Shown: piece after piece, positions 10,815-61,570 of the stretch
Numbering within the stretch: position 1 is the first letter of the stretch
How the letters are laid out: the number at the start of each line of letters is the position of its first letter
From: Periplaneta americana
Lineage: Eukaryota; Arthropoda; Insecta; Blattodea; Blattidae
DNA: 64,000 nt
Assembly (NCBI RefSeq): GCF_040183065.1
Contig: NC_091124.1
Coordinates: 91,287,001 to 91,351,000 of the forward strand
Direction: 5' to 3'
Translations under genes and position numbers: made by a program
The notes under the pieces: generated by a model
What the model saw: only the letters and a program-made list of their open reading frames with translations
Told to the model about the DNA's origin: nothing
Database searches by the model: none

Positions 10815-13245
10815 CATGATGTGAATTGAAGAGAAGAGTAGGATTAGATGGAGAGAAGAGCGGAATGAAATGAAGAGAAGAGCGAGAAGAGATGTCGAAA
10901 ATAGTAGGATGAAATGAAGAGAAGAATGGGATGAAATGAAGAGACGAGTAGGATGAAATTGAGAAAGGAGTCGAATGAAATGAAGAAAAAAGTGGCATGA
11001 AATCAAGAAAAGAGTGGAATGAAATGAAGAAAAGAGTAGGATGAAATGAAGAGACGAGTAGAATGAAATGAAGAAAAGAGTGGAATTCAATGAAGAAAAT
11101 GGTAGGATGAAATGAAGAGAAGAATGGGATGAAATGAAGAGACGAGTAGGATGAAATGAAGAAAAGAGTGGAATGCAATGAAGAAAATAGTAGGATGAAA
11201 TGAAGAGACGAGTAGAATGAAATGAAGAAAAGAGTGGAATGCAATGAAGAAAATAGTAGGATGAAATGAAGAGAAGAATGGGATGAAATGAAGAGACGAG
11301 TAGGATGAAATGGAGAAAGGAGTCGAATGAAATGAAGAAAAGAGTGGCATGAAATGAAGAAAAGAGTGGAATGAAATGAAGAAAAGAGTAGGATGAAATG
11401 AAGAGACGAGTAGAATGAAATGAAGAAAAGAGTGGAATGCAATGAAGAAAATGGTAGGATGAAATGAAGAGAAGAATGGGATGAAATGAAGAGACGAGTA
11501 GGATGAAATTGAGAAAGGAGTCGAATGAAATGAAGAAAAGAGTGGCATGAAATGAAGAAAAGAGTGGAATGAAATGAAGAAAAGAGTAGGATGAAATGAA
11601 GAGACAAGTAGAATGAAATGAAGAAAAGAGTGGAATGCAATGAAGAAAATGGTAGGATGAAATGAAGAGAAGAATGGGATGAAATGAAGAGACGAGTAGG
11701 GTGAAATGAAGAAAAGAGTGGAATGCAATGAAGAAAATAGTAGGATGAAATGAAGAGACGAGTAGAATGAAATGAAGAAAAGAGTGGAATGCAATGAAGA
11801 AAATAGTAGGATGAAATGAAGAGAAGAATGGGATGAAATGAAGAGACGAATAGGATGAAATGGAGAAAGGAGTCGAATGAAATGAAGAAAAGAGTGGCAT
11901 GAAATGAAGAAAAGAGTGGAATGAAATGAAGAAAAGAGTAGGATGAAATGAAGAGACGAGTAGAATGAAATGAAGAAAAGAGTGGAATGAAATGAAGAAA
12001 ATGGTAGAATAAAATGAAGAAATGAGTAGAATGAAATGAAGAAATGAGTGGGATGAAGTGAAAAACAGGGTAAAATGAAGAGACGAGTAGGGTGAAATAA
12101 AGAAAAGAATGGAATGAAATGAAGAAAAGAGTGGGATAAAATGAAGAAAAGAGTAAGATGAAATGAAGAGACGAGTAGGATGAAATGAAGAAAAGAGTGG
12201 AATGAAATGAAGAAAAAAGCAGGATGAAATGAAGAGACGAGTAGGATGAAATGAAGAAAAGAATGGAATGAAATGAAGAGACGAGTAGGATGAAGTGAAA
12301 AAGAGTGGAATGAAATGAAGAAAAGAGTGGGATGAAATGAAGAGACAAGTAAGATGAAATGAAGAAAAGATTGGAATGAAATGAAGAAAAGAGTGGAGTG
12401 AAATGAAGAAAAGAGTGGAATGAAATGAAGAAAAGATTAGAATGAAATGAAGAGACGAGTAGGATAAAAGAAAGAAAAGATTGAAATGAAATAAAGAAAA
12501 GAGTAGGATGAAATGAACAGACGAGTAGGATGAAATGAAGAAAAAAGTGGAATGAAATGAGAAAAAGAATGGAATGAAATGAAGAAAACAGTAGGTTGAA
12601 ATGAAGAGACGAGTAGGATGAAATGAAGAAAAAAGTGGAATGAAATGAGAAAAAGAATGGAATGAAATGAAGAAAACAGTAGGTTGAAATGAAGAGACCA
12701 GTAGGCTGAGATGAAAAAAGTGGAATGAAATGAGAAAAAGAATGTAATGAAATGAAGAAAACAGTAGATTGAAATGAAGAGACGAATAGAATGAAATGAA
12801 GGAAAGCGTGGAATGAAATTAAGAAAAGAGTGGAATGAAGTGAAGAGATGAGTAAGATGAAATAAAAATAAGAATAGGATGAAATGAAGAAAAGAGTGTA
12901 AAGAAATTAAGAGAAAGGTAGGATGAAATGAGAACAGTCTAATGAAATAAAGAGCAGAGTAGGATGAAAATGAGGAATAGGATTAATTGAGAAGTGTAGG
13001 ATAAAATGAAGGGGAAGAAAGTGAAGAGTAGGATGAAATGAAAAAAAAAAAATGTAAGCCTAACAAAATTAAGAGAAGAGTGAGATAAAGTGAAGACAAA
13101 AGTACGATGAAATGAAGAGAAAAATAAGACGAAATAAAAGAAATGAGCTAAAATGAAGGAAAGAATAAGTTGAAATTAAGAGAAGAGTAGAATGAAATAA
13201 AGAGAAGAGTAGGGTGAAGTGAAGAGTGTTGATAAAATGAAGTTT
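10815..13245. repeat. 22-bp minisatellite, about 110 units, purine-rich
   Basis: A basic unit of 22 bp (GGATGAAATGAAGAGACGAG plus TA) and variants with AAAAGAGTGG repeat across roughly 2.4 kb. The plus strand is almost free of pyrimidines apart from T. A rare variant carrying GAGTCGAATG recurs at 10971, 11323, 11521 and 11873, spacings of 352, 198 and 352 bp, exactly 16, 9 and 16 units, so there are higher-order units. The array decays to the right of about 12900. Long minus-strand open frames here are an artefact of stop-free units. Confidence 0.95.
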
Positions 13246-13472
13246 GTGGTCTCGAGTGAAACGGGGGAACTTCGATACAATCCCACATCCTTCAAGTATT
13301 GTCCTCTTCTCTTCATTTCATCCTATTCTTCTATTCTTTTATCGTACCCCAGCCAACGCCGGAGATCGAACTCGAGTAGTCCTAGCACCGAGCTACCGAA
13401 GGACTTTTCTCTGGACTACGTCATACTTTACTCTCTCTCTCTTCGAAGCCTTTCTATAATAGCCATGCAACG

Positions 13473-13517
13473 CTATTCTATTCTATTTTATTCTATTCTA
13501 TTCTATTCTATTCTATT
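13473..13517. repeat. (TATTC)n microsatellite
   Basis: About nine TATTC/TATTT pentamers next to the long SINE. Confidence 0.85.
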
Positions 13518-13539
13518 AGTCTACCTTAAGAGGAAGAGA

Positions 13540-13868
13540 ACGAACTGCGAACTGCCCTCGCACTTGGGTGAGTCCATTGTATTACTCGGAATGGAATTGC
13601 ATGCATGTCCTAAGGTCTCCCGCGCTGCAGATTCCCCTGCGGGCCGCCCCCAAACTCCCCACAGCCTGCAGAATCCTTTTTGCCTTTCCGCGTAAGCATC
13701 ACCGCTGATCCTCAACCCGCGGTCCCACACAGTACCGTGAGACCTAAGTCCACGGTACATGGAACTATCACCAGCAACAACTGATGACCACATACCATGG
13801 TACCCAAGTTCGATGGCGGCTCATAGCCGACTCTATAAGCCCAAAATATGAGAAAGAAACGGAGATGC

Positions 13869-13926
<58 letters not shown>

Positions 13927-14110
13927 ATAGGGTAACTGTAATTATGATGACGAAATGAGTCCGAGGTCCAATGTCGAAAATTAGCCAACAATTCTGCTTC
14001 AATATGTTGAGGGAAAATCTAGGGAAAAACCCCAACCAGGTAACTTGTCTGAACCAGGATTTGAACCCACACTCGTTCCACAGATCTGGATATGCTACGT
14101 CATTGAATGT
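13540..14110 (-). mobile_element. Long tRNA-headed SINE, family F, copy 1 (minus)
   Basis: Matches 44222-44760 along its length. The left half shares the ordered words GGGTGAGTCCATTGTA, CATGTCC.AAGGTC.CCCGCG and ACAGTACCGTGAGACC. The right half shares GACGAAATGAGTCCGAGGTCC and AACCCCAACCAGGTAACTTG. On the minus strand the right end is the degenerate tRNA-like head. A (GAT)n tract at 13866-13924 sits in the middle. No coding function. Confidence 0.75.
13866..13924. repeat. (GAT)n microsatellite
   Basis: About 19 GAT triplets inside the family F SINE. The minus-strand reading gives a meaningless poly-His frame. Confidence 0.9.
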
Positions 14111-14469
14111 GCAATGATATTGTACACCTTTAACGTGCGTTTATAAGTTAGATTCATGGCATAGCATAGTGGACCTCCTCTTCCTCGAGCGTTAGCTTGT
14201 GAGTGTTGTATCATTTCTTTTTATAGTATAAAGATGCTCTCATCTGTGCTGGAGTCTACCGAGGCATGACTATCGTTAAATCAGGATACGAATTATATTC
14301 CTTAACGCAAGAACCCCGTCAGTGTGCTTAGTTACTAGATCACCAAAACGACGTAGTTCGTTGATCTGAAAGATGTGTGTAAGTAACACGAGATTCAATT
14401 CCTATTTTTGACATAATATATAAATCGATTATAAAAATTACATATACATTTATTATAAAACATATATTA
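14111..14469. other. No recognisable feature
   Basis: No feature seen between the SINE and the LINE fragment. Confidence 0.4.
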
Positions 14470-15070
14470 AATGAGGTGGAAAAATTCAAATATCTTGGAG
14501 CAACAGTAACAAATATAAATTACACTCGGGAGCAAATTAAACGCAGAATAAATATGAGAAATGCATGTTATTATTCGGTTGAGAAGCTTTTGTCATCTAG
14601 TCTGCTGTCAAAAAACTGAAAGTTAGAATTTATAAAACACTTATATTACCAGTTCTGTATGGTTGTGGAACTTGGACTTTCACTTTGAGAGAGGAACAGA
14701 GATTAAGGTTCTTAGGAAAATATTTGAAGCTAAAAGAGGTGAAGTTACAGAAGAATGGAGGAAGTTACATAACGCAGAAATGCATGTATTGTATGCTTCA
14801 ACTGACATAATTAGGAACATTAAATCCAGGCGTTTGAGATGGGCAAGGCATGTAGCACGTATGGGGATCCAGACATGCATATAGAGTGTTAGTTGGGAGG
14901 CCGGAGGGAAAAATACCTTTGGGGAGGCCGAGACGTAGATGGGAGGATAATATTAAAATGGATTTGAGGGAGGTGGGATATGATGATAGAGACTGGATTA
15001 ATCTTGCACAGGACACGGACCGATGGCGGGCTTATGTGAGGACGGTAATGAACCTCCGGGTTCCTTAAAA
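14470..15070 (+). pseudogene. LINE 3' fragment, family L1 (plus)
   Basis: Translated across several frameshifts it gives EVEKFKYLGATVTNINYTRE, then IIRNIKSRRLRWARHVARMG, then LGRPRRRWEDNIKMDLREVG and WRAYVRTVMNLRVP, the C-terminal part of a non-LTR retrotransposon polyprotein. Copies of the same family lie at 28586-29330, 31438-31500 and 33272-33660. 5' truncated, with several stops. Confidence 0.85.
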
Positions 15071-15249
15071 GCGTGTAAAGAATCGATTGATGGTAGTACC
15101 ATTTCACGTAACAAACTGGAAGTAGGGGTACTTGTGGTCAACTTCTAAATTTCAAATGAGGACATGGGTTATTGAATGTATCATTGGAAACTACTTTTAA
15201 AAAGAAACAACTTTTACTGAAACTTTTTTTTCTAACTTTTATTATATAC

Positions 15250-15998
15250 TCACAAAGCAACAAAAATGATATGGTATGAGAAATACTGTATGTTGTTTAT
15301 GTAGGCACACTCTTCATAGTAAGTGTTCAAAATGTACGCCACCCTGTGGTAGAACATATATTTAATTCTCTCCCACAAGAAGAAGTCATTTGGAGCGAAG
15401 TCAGAAGATCGGGGTGGCCAAGGTACTGGTCCTCCTCGTCCAATCCACCGTAGGGGAAATAACTGGTTAATAACTCGTCGAGTCCTACGTGAAAAGTGAG
15501 CGATACAGCCGTCCTGCTGAAGCCACATCATTAACCGAAGCGCAAGGAGAACATCATTTAGCAACTGGTGCATAATGTCTCGGAGAAAGCGTGCGTCCTA
15601 TCATTCAAGTTCTCCTCAAAAAAGTATGGTCCTATGACTCGGTGTCCGAGGAGACCACACTTTGTGTTGAGGCTCCACACGTGCTGGTAATCCACTTTCC
15701 TTAGCAAGTGTGGATTAACCGGAGACCAGTAATGGGCATCATAGACATTTACCTGACCATTACTTTTGAAAGTTTCCTCATCAATCCACAGAATTCTGAG
15801 CTCTAAATCACGGTCTATGTTTAGAAACCAGTTGCAGAAATCAACACGAGTCTGGAAGTCATGTCCCCCAAGTTCCTGATGGAGATGAATAGGGTATGAA
15901 TGAAATTTGTTGTCTTTCAGAATTCGAAATACTGTATTATGGTGCAATCCTGAATCAAATGGCAAACCTTCTTGTGGGGGAAATAACGTATGAAACAC
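15250..15998 (-). pseudogene. Mariner-type transposase pseudogene (minus)
   Basis: Minus-strand translation contains ELRILWIDEETFKSNGQVNV, then WSPVNPHLL, then GPYFFEENLNDRTHAFSETL. After a frameshift near 15560 it continues with MMWLQQDGCIAHFS and RWIGRGGPVPWPPRSSDFAP. These match the DDE/D catalytic core of insect IS630-Tc1-mariner transposases, with Asp in WIDEE, QQDG and SSDFAP (36 residues between the last two). The N-terminal helix-turn-helix region is missing and the frame is broken, so it is inactive. TIRs were not identified. Confidence 0.85.
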
Positions 15999-15999
15999 G

Positions 16000-17640
16000 T
16001 TTATAATATTATACAGTTATAGCGCTCGCCAAAATTAGGAAACTCACTTCACTTGTTTCCTAAACATTGAGTTGTGCCATTAAGTGTAACATTATAAACT
16101 TGTTTTGTAATATACTATTAAGTTTTCGCTCATAATTTTTGCATCATTATAATAGGAGGCGAATATTGATGAAAAGTCATCTTATTTTTCACATTAAGGC
16201 GATTCCTATCAATATAGAAAGTATTTATATGTTAATATCAACGTAAAAAAATCATTTCTTATATTGTATTTCTGACGTTTTTTAACTAGTTGGTCATTTT
16301 TATATTTTTTTCGGCACTTTTTGGTCATTTTTAATACTTTGAAGAACTTTTAGATCATTTGGAATGCATTTTACTTTCTTCTTTACCGATAGATCTGTTA
16401 AATCTTTATCTAAGCAAATAGGTCAGTAGTAATTACCTACTGATTAAGTGAATATCAGTGAGTTTTATAGTTTGGAACAAACTTTAAAGTCCATCCCTCA
16501 TTCCACTGAAGACTTCACTTCACACAACGGAAGTAATATAAAATGCTTGACAACAGCTTAGTTTAAGTGAGGGCTTTGACCGCTACTTTTCTTTTGTCGG
16601 TACGAGGGTGTCTTTCAATTTAAATTTGGAAGGAAAGAAACTTTCACCGTGTCCTGGACAGGACTTTGTGTCTCCAACATGGTTTGGAAGGGATGTCAAC
16701 TGTAGTAGACAGTACTTTTAACACAAAGATTGCAAGAATGCACGCTGCGCCCACAATTTGTTTTGTCATTCACACTCCCTCATTTGGAAGATCTGGTAAC
16801 AAAAGTGAATAGCGGAAGGAGGAGACGGAGAATGAAGGCACTGACATGGACCACCCCTGTTTGAAACACATTGTAAACCCTAATTTAAATCTATAGTTTT
16901 CCCTTTAAACCATCATTTTGTTGCATTCCCTTTTCCTTTATCTTATCCAAATTCCAGGAAGTTGCCTCCTCTCTCCAAGATTTGCAGGGCAGTCATTGAA
17001 ACAAGGTGACTAATTTTTTAGAAGTTGTGGTGTGAGTGCTTTGAATAATATTTAAATGTCATTTTCTTTTAATTTTATGTCATTTTTCCATTAGTTTAAG
17101 AACATTTAAATGATCATTTTAAGTAGATTTTTAGGTCATCAACATCCGCCCCTTAATTATAAGTATAAAATATTTCAAAAATGTCGAAGAGAGTATTAAC
17201 TGTAAAGCTTCGACATCGGGACTCGCCTTGACAAATTGTGAAAAAGAAATAGTTAATATATAGGTGCAATAAATCATTTTTCATATATTATATTTTAACG
17301 TGCGTTTCACTTTACCACACTACTGTGGTGAAGTATCTTCTTACGACTTTTTAATGAATGTCATAAACTTTGACATTGCGTAACAAAAGCGAATGAAAGT
17401 ATTTTAATTTGCATAAAATTGGTTGGTAATGTTAAATAAAAATATAATTGGTATTATTTCATTCGATTACCTATTTGCAATAATATGTCCCTTTGGAATA
17501 GTTGTAATTTTTATTACTTTTGAGACTAAACAAAAAGCAATCGCTTTCCAATTCGAACACCTGCTGAATGCTTTATGGTCGCTGGAGTGCGTGCGAACTT
17601 GGGTGATGAAATAACAGATAACAGAACAATATGTTACGTG
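16000..17640. other. No recognisable feature
   Basis: AT-rich, without recognisable repeats, element ends or coding frames. It is the last intergenic stretch before the presumed promoter of the serpin gene. Confidence 0.4.
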
Positions 17641-18511
17641 CCGGGGTCAATTCAGCGAGGTCCGCTATTTATTCAGTCATTGGCATTGTCATCAAACGCA
17701 GAGAGCGTCGTTTCAACAATTTTTCCGGCAACTAGTTGAATTTTGTTCGGATAATGTTTTGTTGTTATGGCAACCAGTAGCAATGAACCTGTGTGATGAT
17801 TTCCTGCGGTTAGTTGCGCCAAGAGCCGCGAGGGGGCAACATGTGAGAGTGGCGGGGAGTGCATACAAGAGATTCTCACAGGTCAACCAGTCATAAGAAA
17901 AGTCGGGCCATCGCGGACAGAGCGAGATGACCGCGAGTCACAACTTGGGCCTGACGTCTTGTGGTGCCAGACGTGTTACGATTGAGTGTTGAGTGGCGGT
18001 CCATTTTGAACAGGGCTTTGTTAAGAACGATACTGACGCAAAATAAGCTAGTTTGTGGTAAAGACTGTGCGTGTTTTATTGAAAACGAGTGGCATTTCGT
18101 TAGTTATATTAGGTATAAAAATTTTCGGTGTTTTATTTTGATATATTAAAAATAACAGATTTGTAATCTCGATGTGTGATTTTCAAACTACTTTAAAATC
18201 ATAAACTACTTCTTGGAATTTTATCACTCCAACGTGTTACATTGTCGTAGCTTCTTTTACATGTTTAAAATTTCACTTTCGAGACGAAGTCAGCTACAGC
18301 ACAAACATAAAATTCTATTATTTATCTTAAATTTAAAATAGTCACACAAATTCTCGAGAGATTTGAACCACTAACACAAAGTAATCGAGAGAATTGTGCA
18401 ATAAAAAGTATTCGCACTTGAGTTGTGAAGGCTGTAACAGAATTAATTCGTGCAGACGTACAAGTCTCGGATCAGCGACTCTGCAAGGTGACGATCACAT
18501 CCGCCACGATC
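17640..18511 (+). promoter_or_regulatory. Putative promoter and 5' leader of the serpin gene
   Basis: This stretch lies directly upstream of the proposed start codon, is free of recognised transposons, and is richer in CpG and GC around 17640-18000 than its surroundings. A TAAAAA-type AT box occurs near 18401-18408. The frame of the proposed ATG has an in-frame TGA at 18419 and no other ATG in any frame between there and 18512, so 18512 is the first possible start in the proximal leader. The transcription start itself cannot be fixed from sequence. Confidence 0.4.
17761..17774 (+). promoter_or_regulatory. Candidate RFX X-box
   Basis: GTTGTTATGGCAAC is an imperfect palindrome fitting the X-box bound by RFX factors (two GTTNYY half sites around an AT centre). 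It lies 750 bp upstream of the proposed start codon. One motif can arise by chance, so this is a candidate only. Confidence 0.3.
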
Positions 18512-57982
<39,471 letters not shown>

Positions 57983-58319
57983 GTCTGTTGCGATTTTCTA
58001 AACGATTATATGAATTGGAATAGAAAAAAAAGTATTTTGCGATTATAAATAAAATGAAGTAACCCATTAAGAATTAAAGATGTGGAGATTAATTTTGGAA
58101 AAGGAATAATTAAAGAAGGAAGAGGTCACTTTTCTCATTTGACAATACTTCTGAAAAAAAAAAAAAGTTCGAGTAAAATGCAATTTCAAGTCTGTCTTAA
58201 GTGCACAATACCGGAGTAGGCATAGGATAATTCTGTAGAAGTCTCCTGCTTTCTACTTAGGCTATATCACTTTTAGACTACTCTTACATTTCGCCGGTAT
58301 TACTCTTAACACTGATACT

Positions 58320-58549
58320 GGCTAGCGCGTCTGGTCGTGAAACCAGGTGGCCCGGGTTCGATTCCCGGCCGGGGCAAGTTACCAGGTTGAGGTTATTTCC
58401 GGGGTTTTCCCTCAACCCAATATGAGCAAATGCTGGGTAACTTTCGGTGTTGGACCCCGGACTCATTTCACCGGCATTATCACCTTCATCTCATTCAGAC
58501 GCTAAATAACCTAGATATTGATAAAGCATCGTAAAATAACCTACAAAAA
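58320..58549 (+). mobile_element. SINE family C, 5'-truncated, with TSD
   Basis: Begins in the head at GGCTAGCGCGTCTGG, keeps B box GGGTTCGATTCCCGG, and ends in GTAAAATAACCTACAAAAAA. Flanked by AACACTGATACT (58308-58319 and 58550-58561), so truncation happened at insertion. Confidence 0.92.
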
Positions 58550-58712
58550 AACACTGATACTCGTTTCTAGGTCTATTGTGTTATGCATTATGCCGGTTCT
58601 TAACGATTTAGGCATAATGGCGAAAGTATAATATGTAGCTGTGGGGGGGGGGGTTGATCTAATGGTTGAGACAAGAGACTGCTAGGCAAAAGGTTTCTGG
58701 ATCGATTTCCGG

Positions 58713-58954
58713 GTCCACACCTGTGGAGTAACGGTTAGCGCGTTTGGCCGTGAAACCAGGTTGGGGCAAGTTACTTGGTTGAGGTTTTTTCCGGAGTTTT
58801 CCCTCGACCCAATATGAGCAAATGCTGGGTAACTATCCGTGCTGGATCCCGGACTCATTTCAGCGGCATTATCACCTTCATATCATTCAGAAGCTAAATA
58901 ACCTAAGATGTTGATAAAGCGTCGTAAAATAACCACCTAAAATAAAAAAATACA
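58713..58954 (+). mobile_element. SINE family C lacking its B box, with TSD
   Basis: Same family with a full 5' end (TCCACACCTGTGGAGTAACG), but the stretch carrying GGCCCGGGTTCGATTCCC is missing between AAACCAGG and TTGGGGCAAG. Flanked by ATCGATTTCCGG (58701-58712 and 58955-58966). Confidence 0.92.
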
Positions 58955-59165
58955 ATCGATTTCCGGTGTTTCCAATATGATAAGTAAAATTAAAATTTAT
59001 GTGTTAATGAAAAAGTGTAATGTGAGAAGGAAGAGGAGAAAAAGAGAGAGAATGAAGAAGAGTTTTTATTCCCCACCCCTGTAGTTCCACAATCATGTAA
59101 GACAGTTGAATTAATTTTATTCATAACTGGCATATGTGAAAAGCAGGCAGCTCCGGTATTGTGTA

Positions 59166-59554
59166 CAGTAGTGGCAAAAAAAGAAACCGGACCGACGGAA
59201 TAATCGAAGTCCCCGAAATGAGCCACTGCGCATGCTACGCCCGTATTCACAAGATAGGAGTAATCTATTGAAATTGTTGTAGTTGCGACTGCTGACGTAG
59301 CCCATTTCGAAAGTCATTAGAAAATAAGCTCGTAAAATTCATGTTCTGGGAATAATAAGTTAATTAAGTAGTAAAATATCGCTGCAATCGAAAAGTATTG
59401 GGAATAAATTTGAATAAGGAACAAAAAAAAGTTTCCTTCCCAGGCAGGATTCGAACCACGAAAGTCTTAGTTACCAATCTATCGTGCTTTGGAGTGAACA
59501 AGGCTCTGAAATCAGCTACAAGGGTCGGTCCGGTTTTTTTTTTTGCCACTACTG
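59166..59554. mobile_element. 389-bp TIR element carrying a tRNA-like module
   Basis: Inverted ends of about 31 bp: CAGTAGTGGCAAAAAAAG then AAACCGGACCGAC at the left, and the complement at the right differing by one base in the A-run. TA flanks both sides. The minus strand carries a B-box-like GGTTCGAATCCTG around 59450. No transposase. Confidence 0.88.
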
Positions 59555-60031
59555 TACTTTCCTAATAATACAGTACGTATGTATTATGTTTATAATGCCA
59601 AATGAATTGATTCGTAGACATTGAACATATGAGCAAAATTTACTCAGATAGTTTAGGAGGAAACGCTATATACTGACAAATGAATAGGACAACAGACAGA
59701 CAAAAGATGAAAAAATAAAATGGAAGAGGAGAAAACGTATACGAGATTACTGATTGACGGAAATTGAAGAAATCACAGAATGTATCTACTCTTGTTAAAA
59801 ATTAGCAAAATTAAATATCGGTATAAATGAGAATCCATGTCAAATAAAACATACTGTATTTAAATATAAGACACAAAAATAATAATTAAAAAATACATTA
59901 TAGCGAAAAGACTGCCATTATTATCCTCATCAATGATCAGTTATAGGTCTACAGCAGTCGTCCCCAGCGGTAGAGTGGTTAGAACTGCATCCGAGGTTCT
60001 GACTATAGGCCTAAACCTTGACGAGGGTGAT

Positions 60032-60260
60032 TTTTATTTTATTGGGTTATTTTACGACGCTGTATCAACATCTTAGGTTATCTAGCGTCTGAATGAAATG
60101 AAGGTGCAGCACCGAAAGTTACCCAGCATTTGCTCGTATTGGGTTGAGGGAAAACCCCGGAAAAAACCTCAACCAGGTAACTTGCCCCGACCGGGATTCG
60201 AACCCGGGCCACCTGGTTTCGCGGCCAGACGCGCTGACCGTTACTCCACAGGTGTGAATT
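60032..60260 (-). mobile_element. SINE family C with 14-bp TSD (minus)
   Basis: Minus-strand head GGTCAGCGCGTCTGGCCGCG and B box GGGTTCGAATCCCGG, body as in the other copies, tail CGTCGTAAAATAACCC. Perfect duplication TTGACGAGGGTGAT at 60018-60031 and 60261-60274. Confidence 0.95.
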
Positions 60261-60286
60261 TTGACGAGGGTGATACTGGTGGTGGC

Positions 60287-60345
60287 GGTAGTAGTAGTAG
60301 TAGTAGTAGTGGTAGTACTAGTAGTAGCAGCAGTGGTAGCAGTCA
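60287..60345. repeat. (TAG)n-type microsatellite
   Basis: TAG triplets with GGT and CAG variants directly right of the SINE. Confidence 0.85.
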
Positions 60346-60402
60346 GAGACGAATCAAGAATGGTAAAGCCCCTCGGCGAAAGTAATAAATAATTGGGTCC
60401 TT

Positions 60403-60406
<4 letters not shown>

Positions 60407-60447
<41 letters not shown>
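60407..60447. repeat. (AAT)n microsatellite
   Basis: About 13 AAT triplets. Confidence 0.9.
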
Positions 60448-60449
<2 letters not shown>

Positions 60450-61189
60450 CTCTTTGATTTTGAACATAGGGACAAATTTCTTTCACAGTCACACTTTTAT
60501 TAACACTCATCCTTTATATGTTAGTCTCTAGAGAGGAACTCTTCGGCACTTTGAGGAGGAAAAATCGTGAATGTCTTCGGAATCAAAATCCTCCTAAATT
60601 TCACATTCAATACACATCAATCATCATATCAAACTTAAATTAATTAAGTGCGGTTGTGCTATGCAATTTCTTAATCAAATTCATCTCTTTTTCATTTCAG
60701 CTTGGAAAATTAACATTCTGCACATGCACTGGCCACAAACAATATAAGAAAAATTCTCATAGAAATTTTCTACCCGAAGATGAGAGGCTAGGAATGTCAT
60801 TTATATTATATTATCATTTGTAATATCATCTTAACTGAAACAGTTAATTAGTTTTGGAAATTTCTTTATTCTTTCTTCTCGTTCTTTAGCTTTCATTTAT
60901 TGAGCACAACCACTTTCAAAATGCCTCATTTCTAATGATAAGTTAAGGGAAAAGAATGTTAAAATAGAAAATAAAATGTAGTAACTTGTATACCCACTGA
61001 CATAATCACATACTTTCGAAAATCGAATGAATACTGTCGGATACTGTGTAGCACAAACAATCTGCTAGTGATATTCCATTGTTGTAACAATTTTAAAATA
61101 AATGTTAATATAAATTGTATAACAATATTCCGATATATACAATAAATTAATAAAGGAAATTGGTATTTTTGGTAAAGGCTAATATCTTC

Positions 61190-61375
61190 TTCTTCTTCTT
61201 CTTCTTCTTCTTCTTCACTTCAAGGATTAGGTTCATGTTGAACCTGTTACGGCGCCCATTTCGCTCTTGGTCTTCCTACATCTCGTCTTCCTTTCGGTTT
61301 ATATCCCATTGCTAAAGCTGGCAGTCTGTAGTTCGGCATCCTTTGTAGATGTTCACACCACCTTCTGTTATTTAA
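61190..61375 (-). pseudogene. LINE C-terminal fragment with (GAA)n tail (minus)
   Basis: Minus-strand translation RRWCEHLQRMPNYRLPALAM followed by GYKPKGRRDVGRPRAKW is the conserved end of an insect LINE endonuclease-reverse transcriptase polyprotein. The (TTC)n run at 61190-61216 is its 3' tail in reverse. Confidence 0.7.
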
Positions 61376-61439
61376 AGGCTAATATAATGTATAAAATATC
61401 TAAATTATTTGAATGGCTCTGTTAAGTCAATTGTATAGT

Positions 61440-61570
61440 CCGGGTCAGCTTACTTCATACCCTAAGGTTAAAACCTAACCATTTTTCCCCCATTACTACA
61501 TATGCTAGTGGATTGTGGTGATTTTTTAGTTTGCAGGTTGAATTTTCTTTTGCCAACTTCGTTTCGAATT
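61440..61570 (+). repeat. Dispersed repeat shared with 30880-31010
   Basis: CCATTTTTCCCCCATTACTA then CATATGCTAGTGGATTGT and GGTTGAATTTTCTTTTGCC match the reverse complement of 30880-31010. Here it is not followed by reverse transcriptase. Confidence 0.65.

Noticed and set aside
10641-12348. Three overlapping long minus-strand frames up to 514 codons (FHSTLFFISSYSS-like)
   Set aside because: The 22-bp repeat unit contains no stop in any minus frame, so all three frames stay open. There is no start context, no splice signals and no known domain.
13712-14035. Poly-His and similar frames over GAT and TTA microsatellites (also 19235-19429 poly-Leu)
   Set aside because: Translations of microsatellites in and beside SINEs, without any coding evidence.
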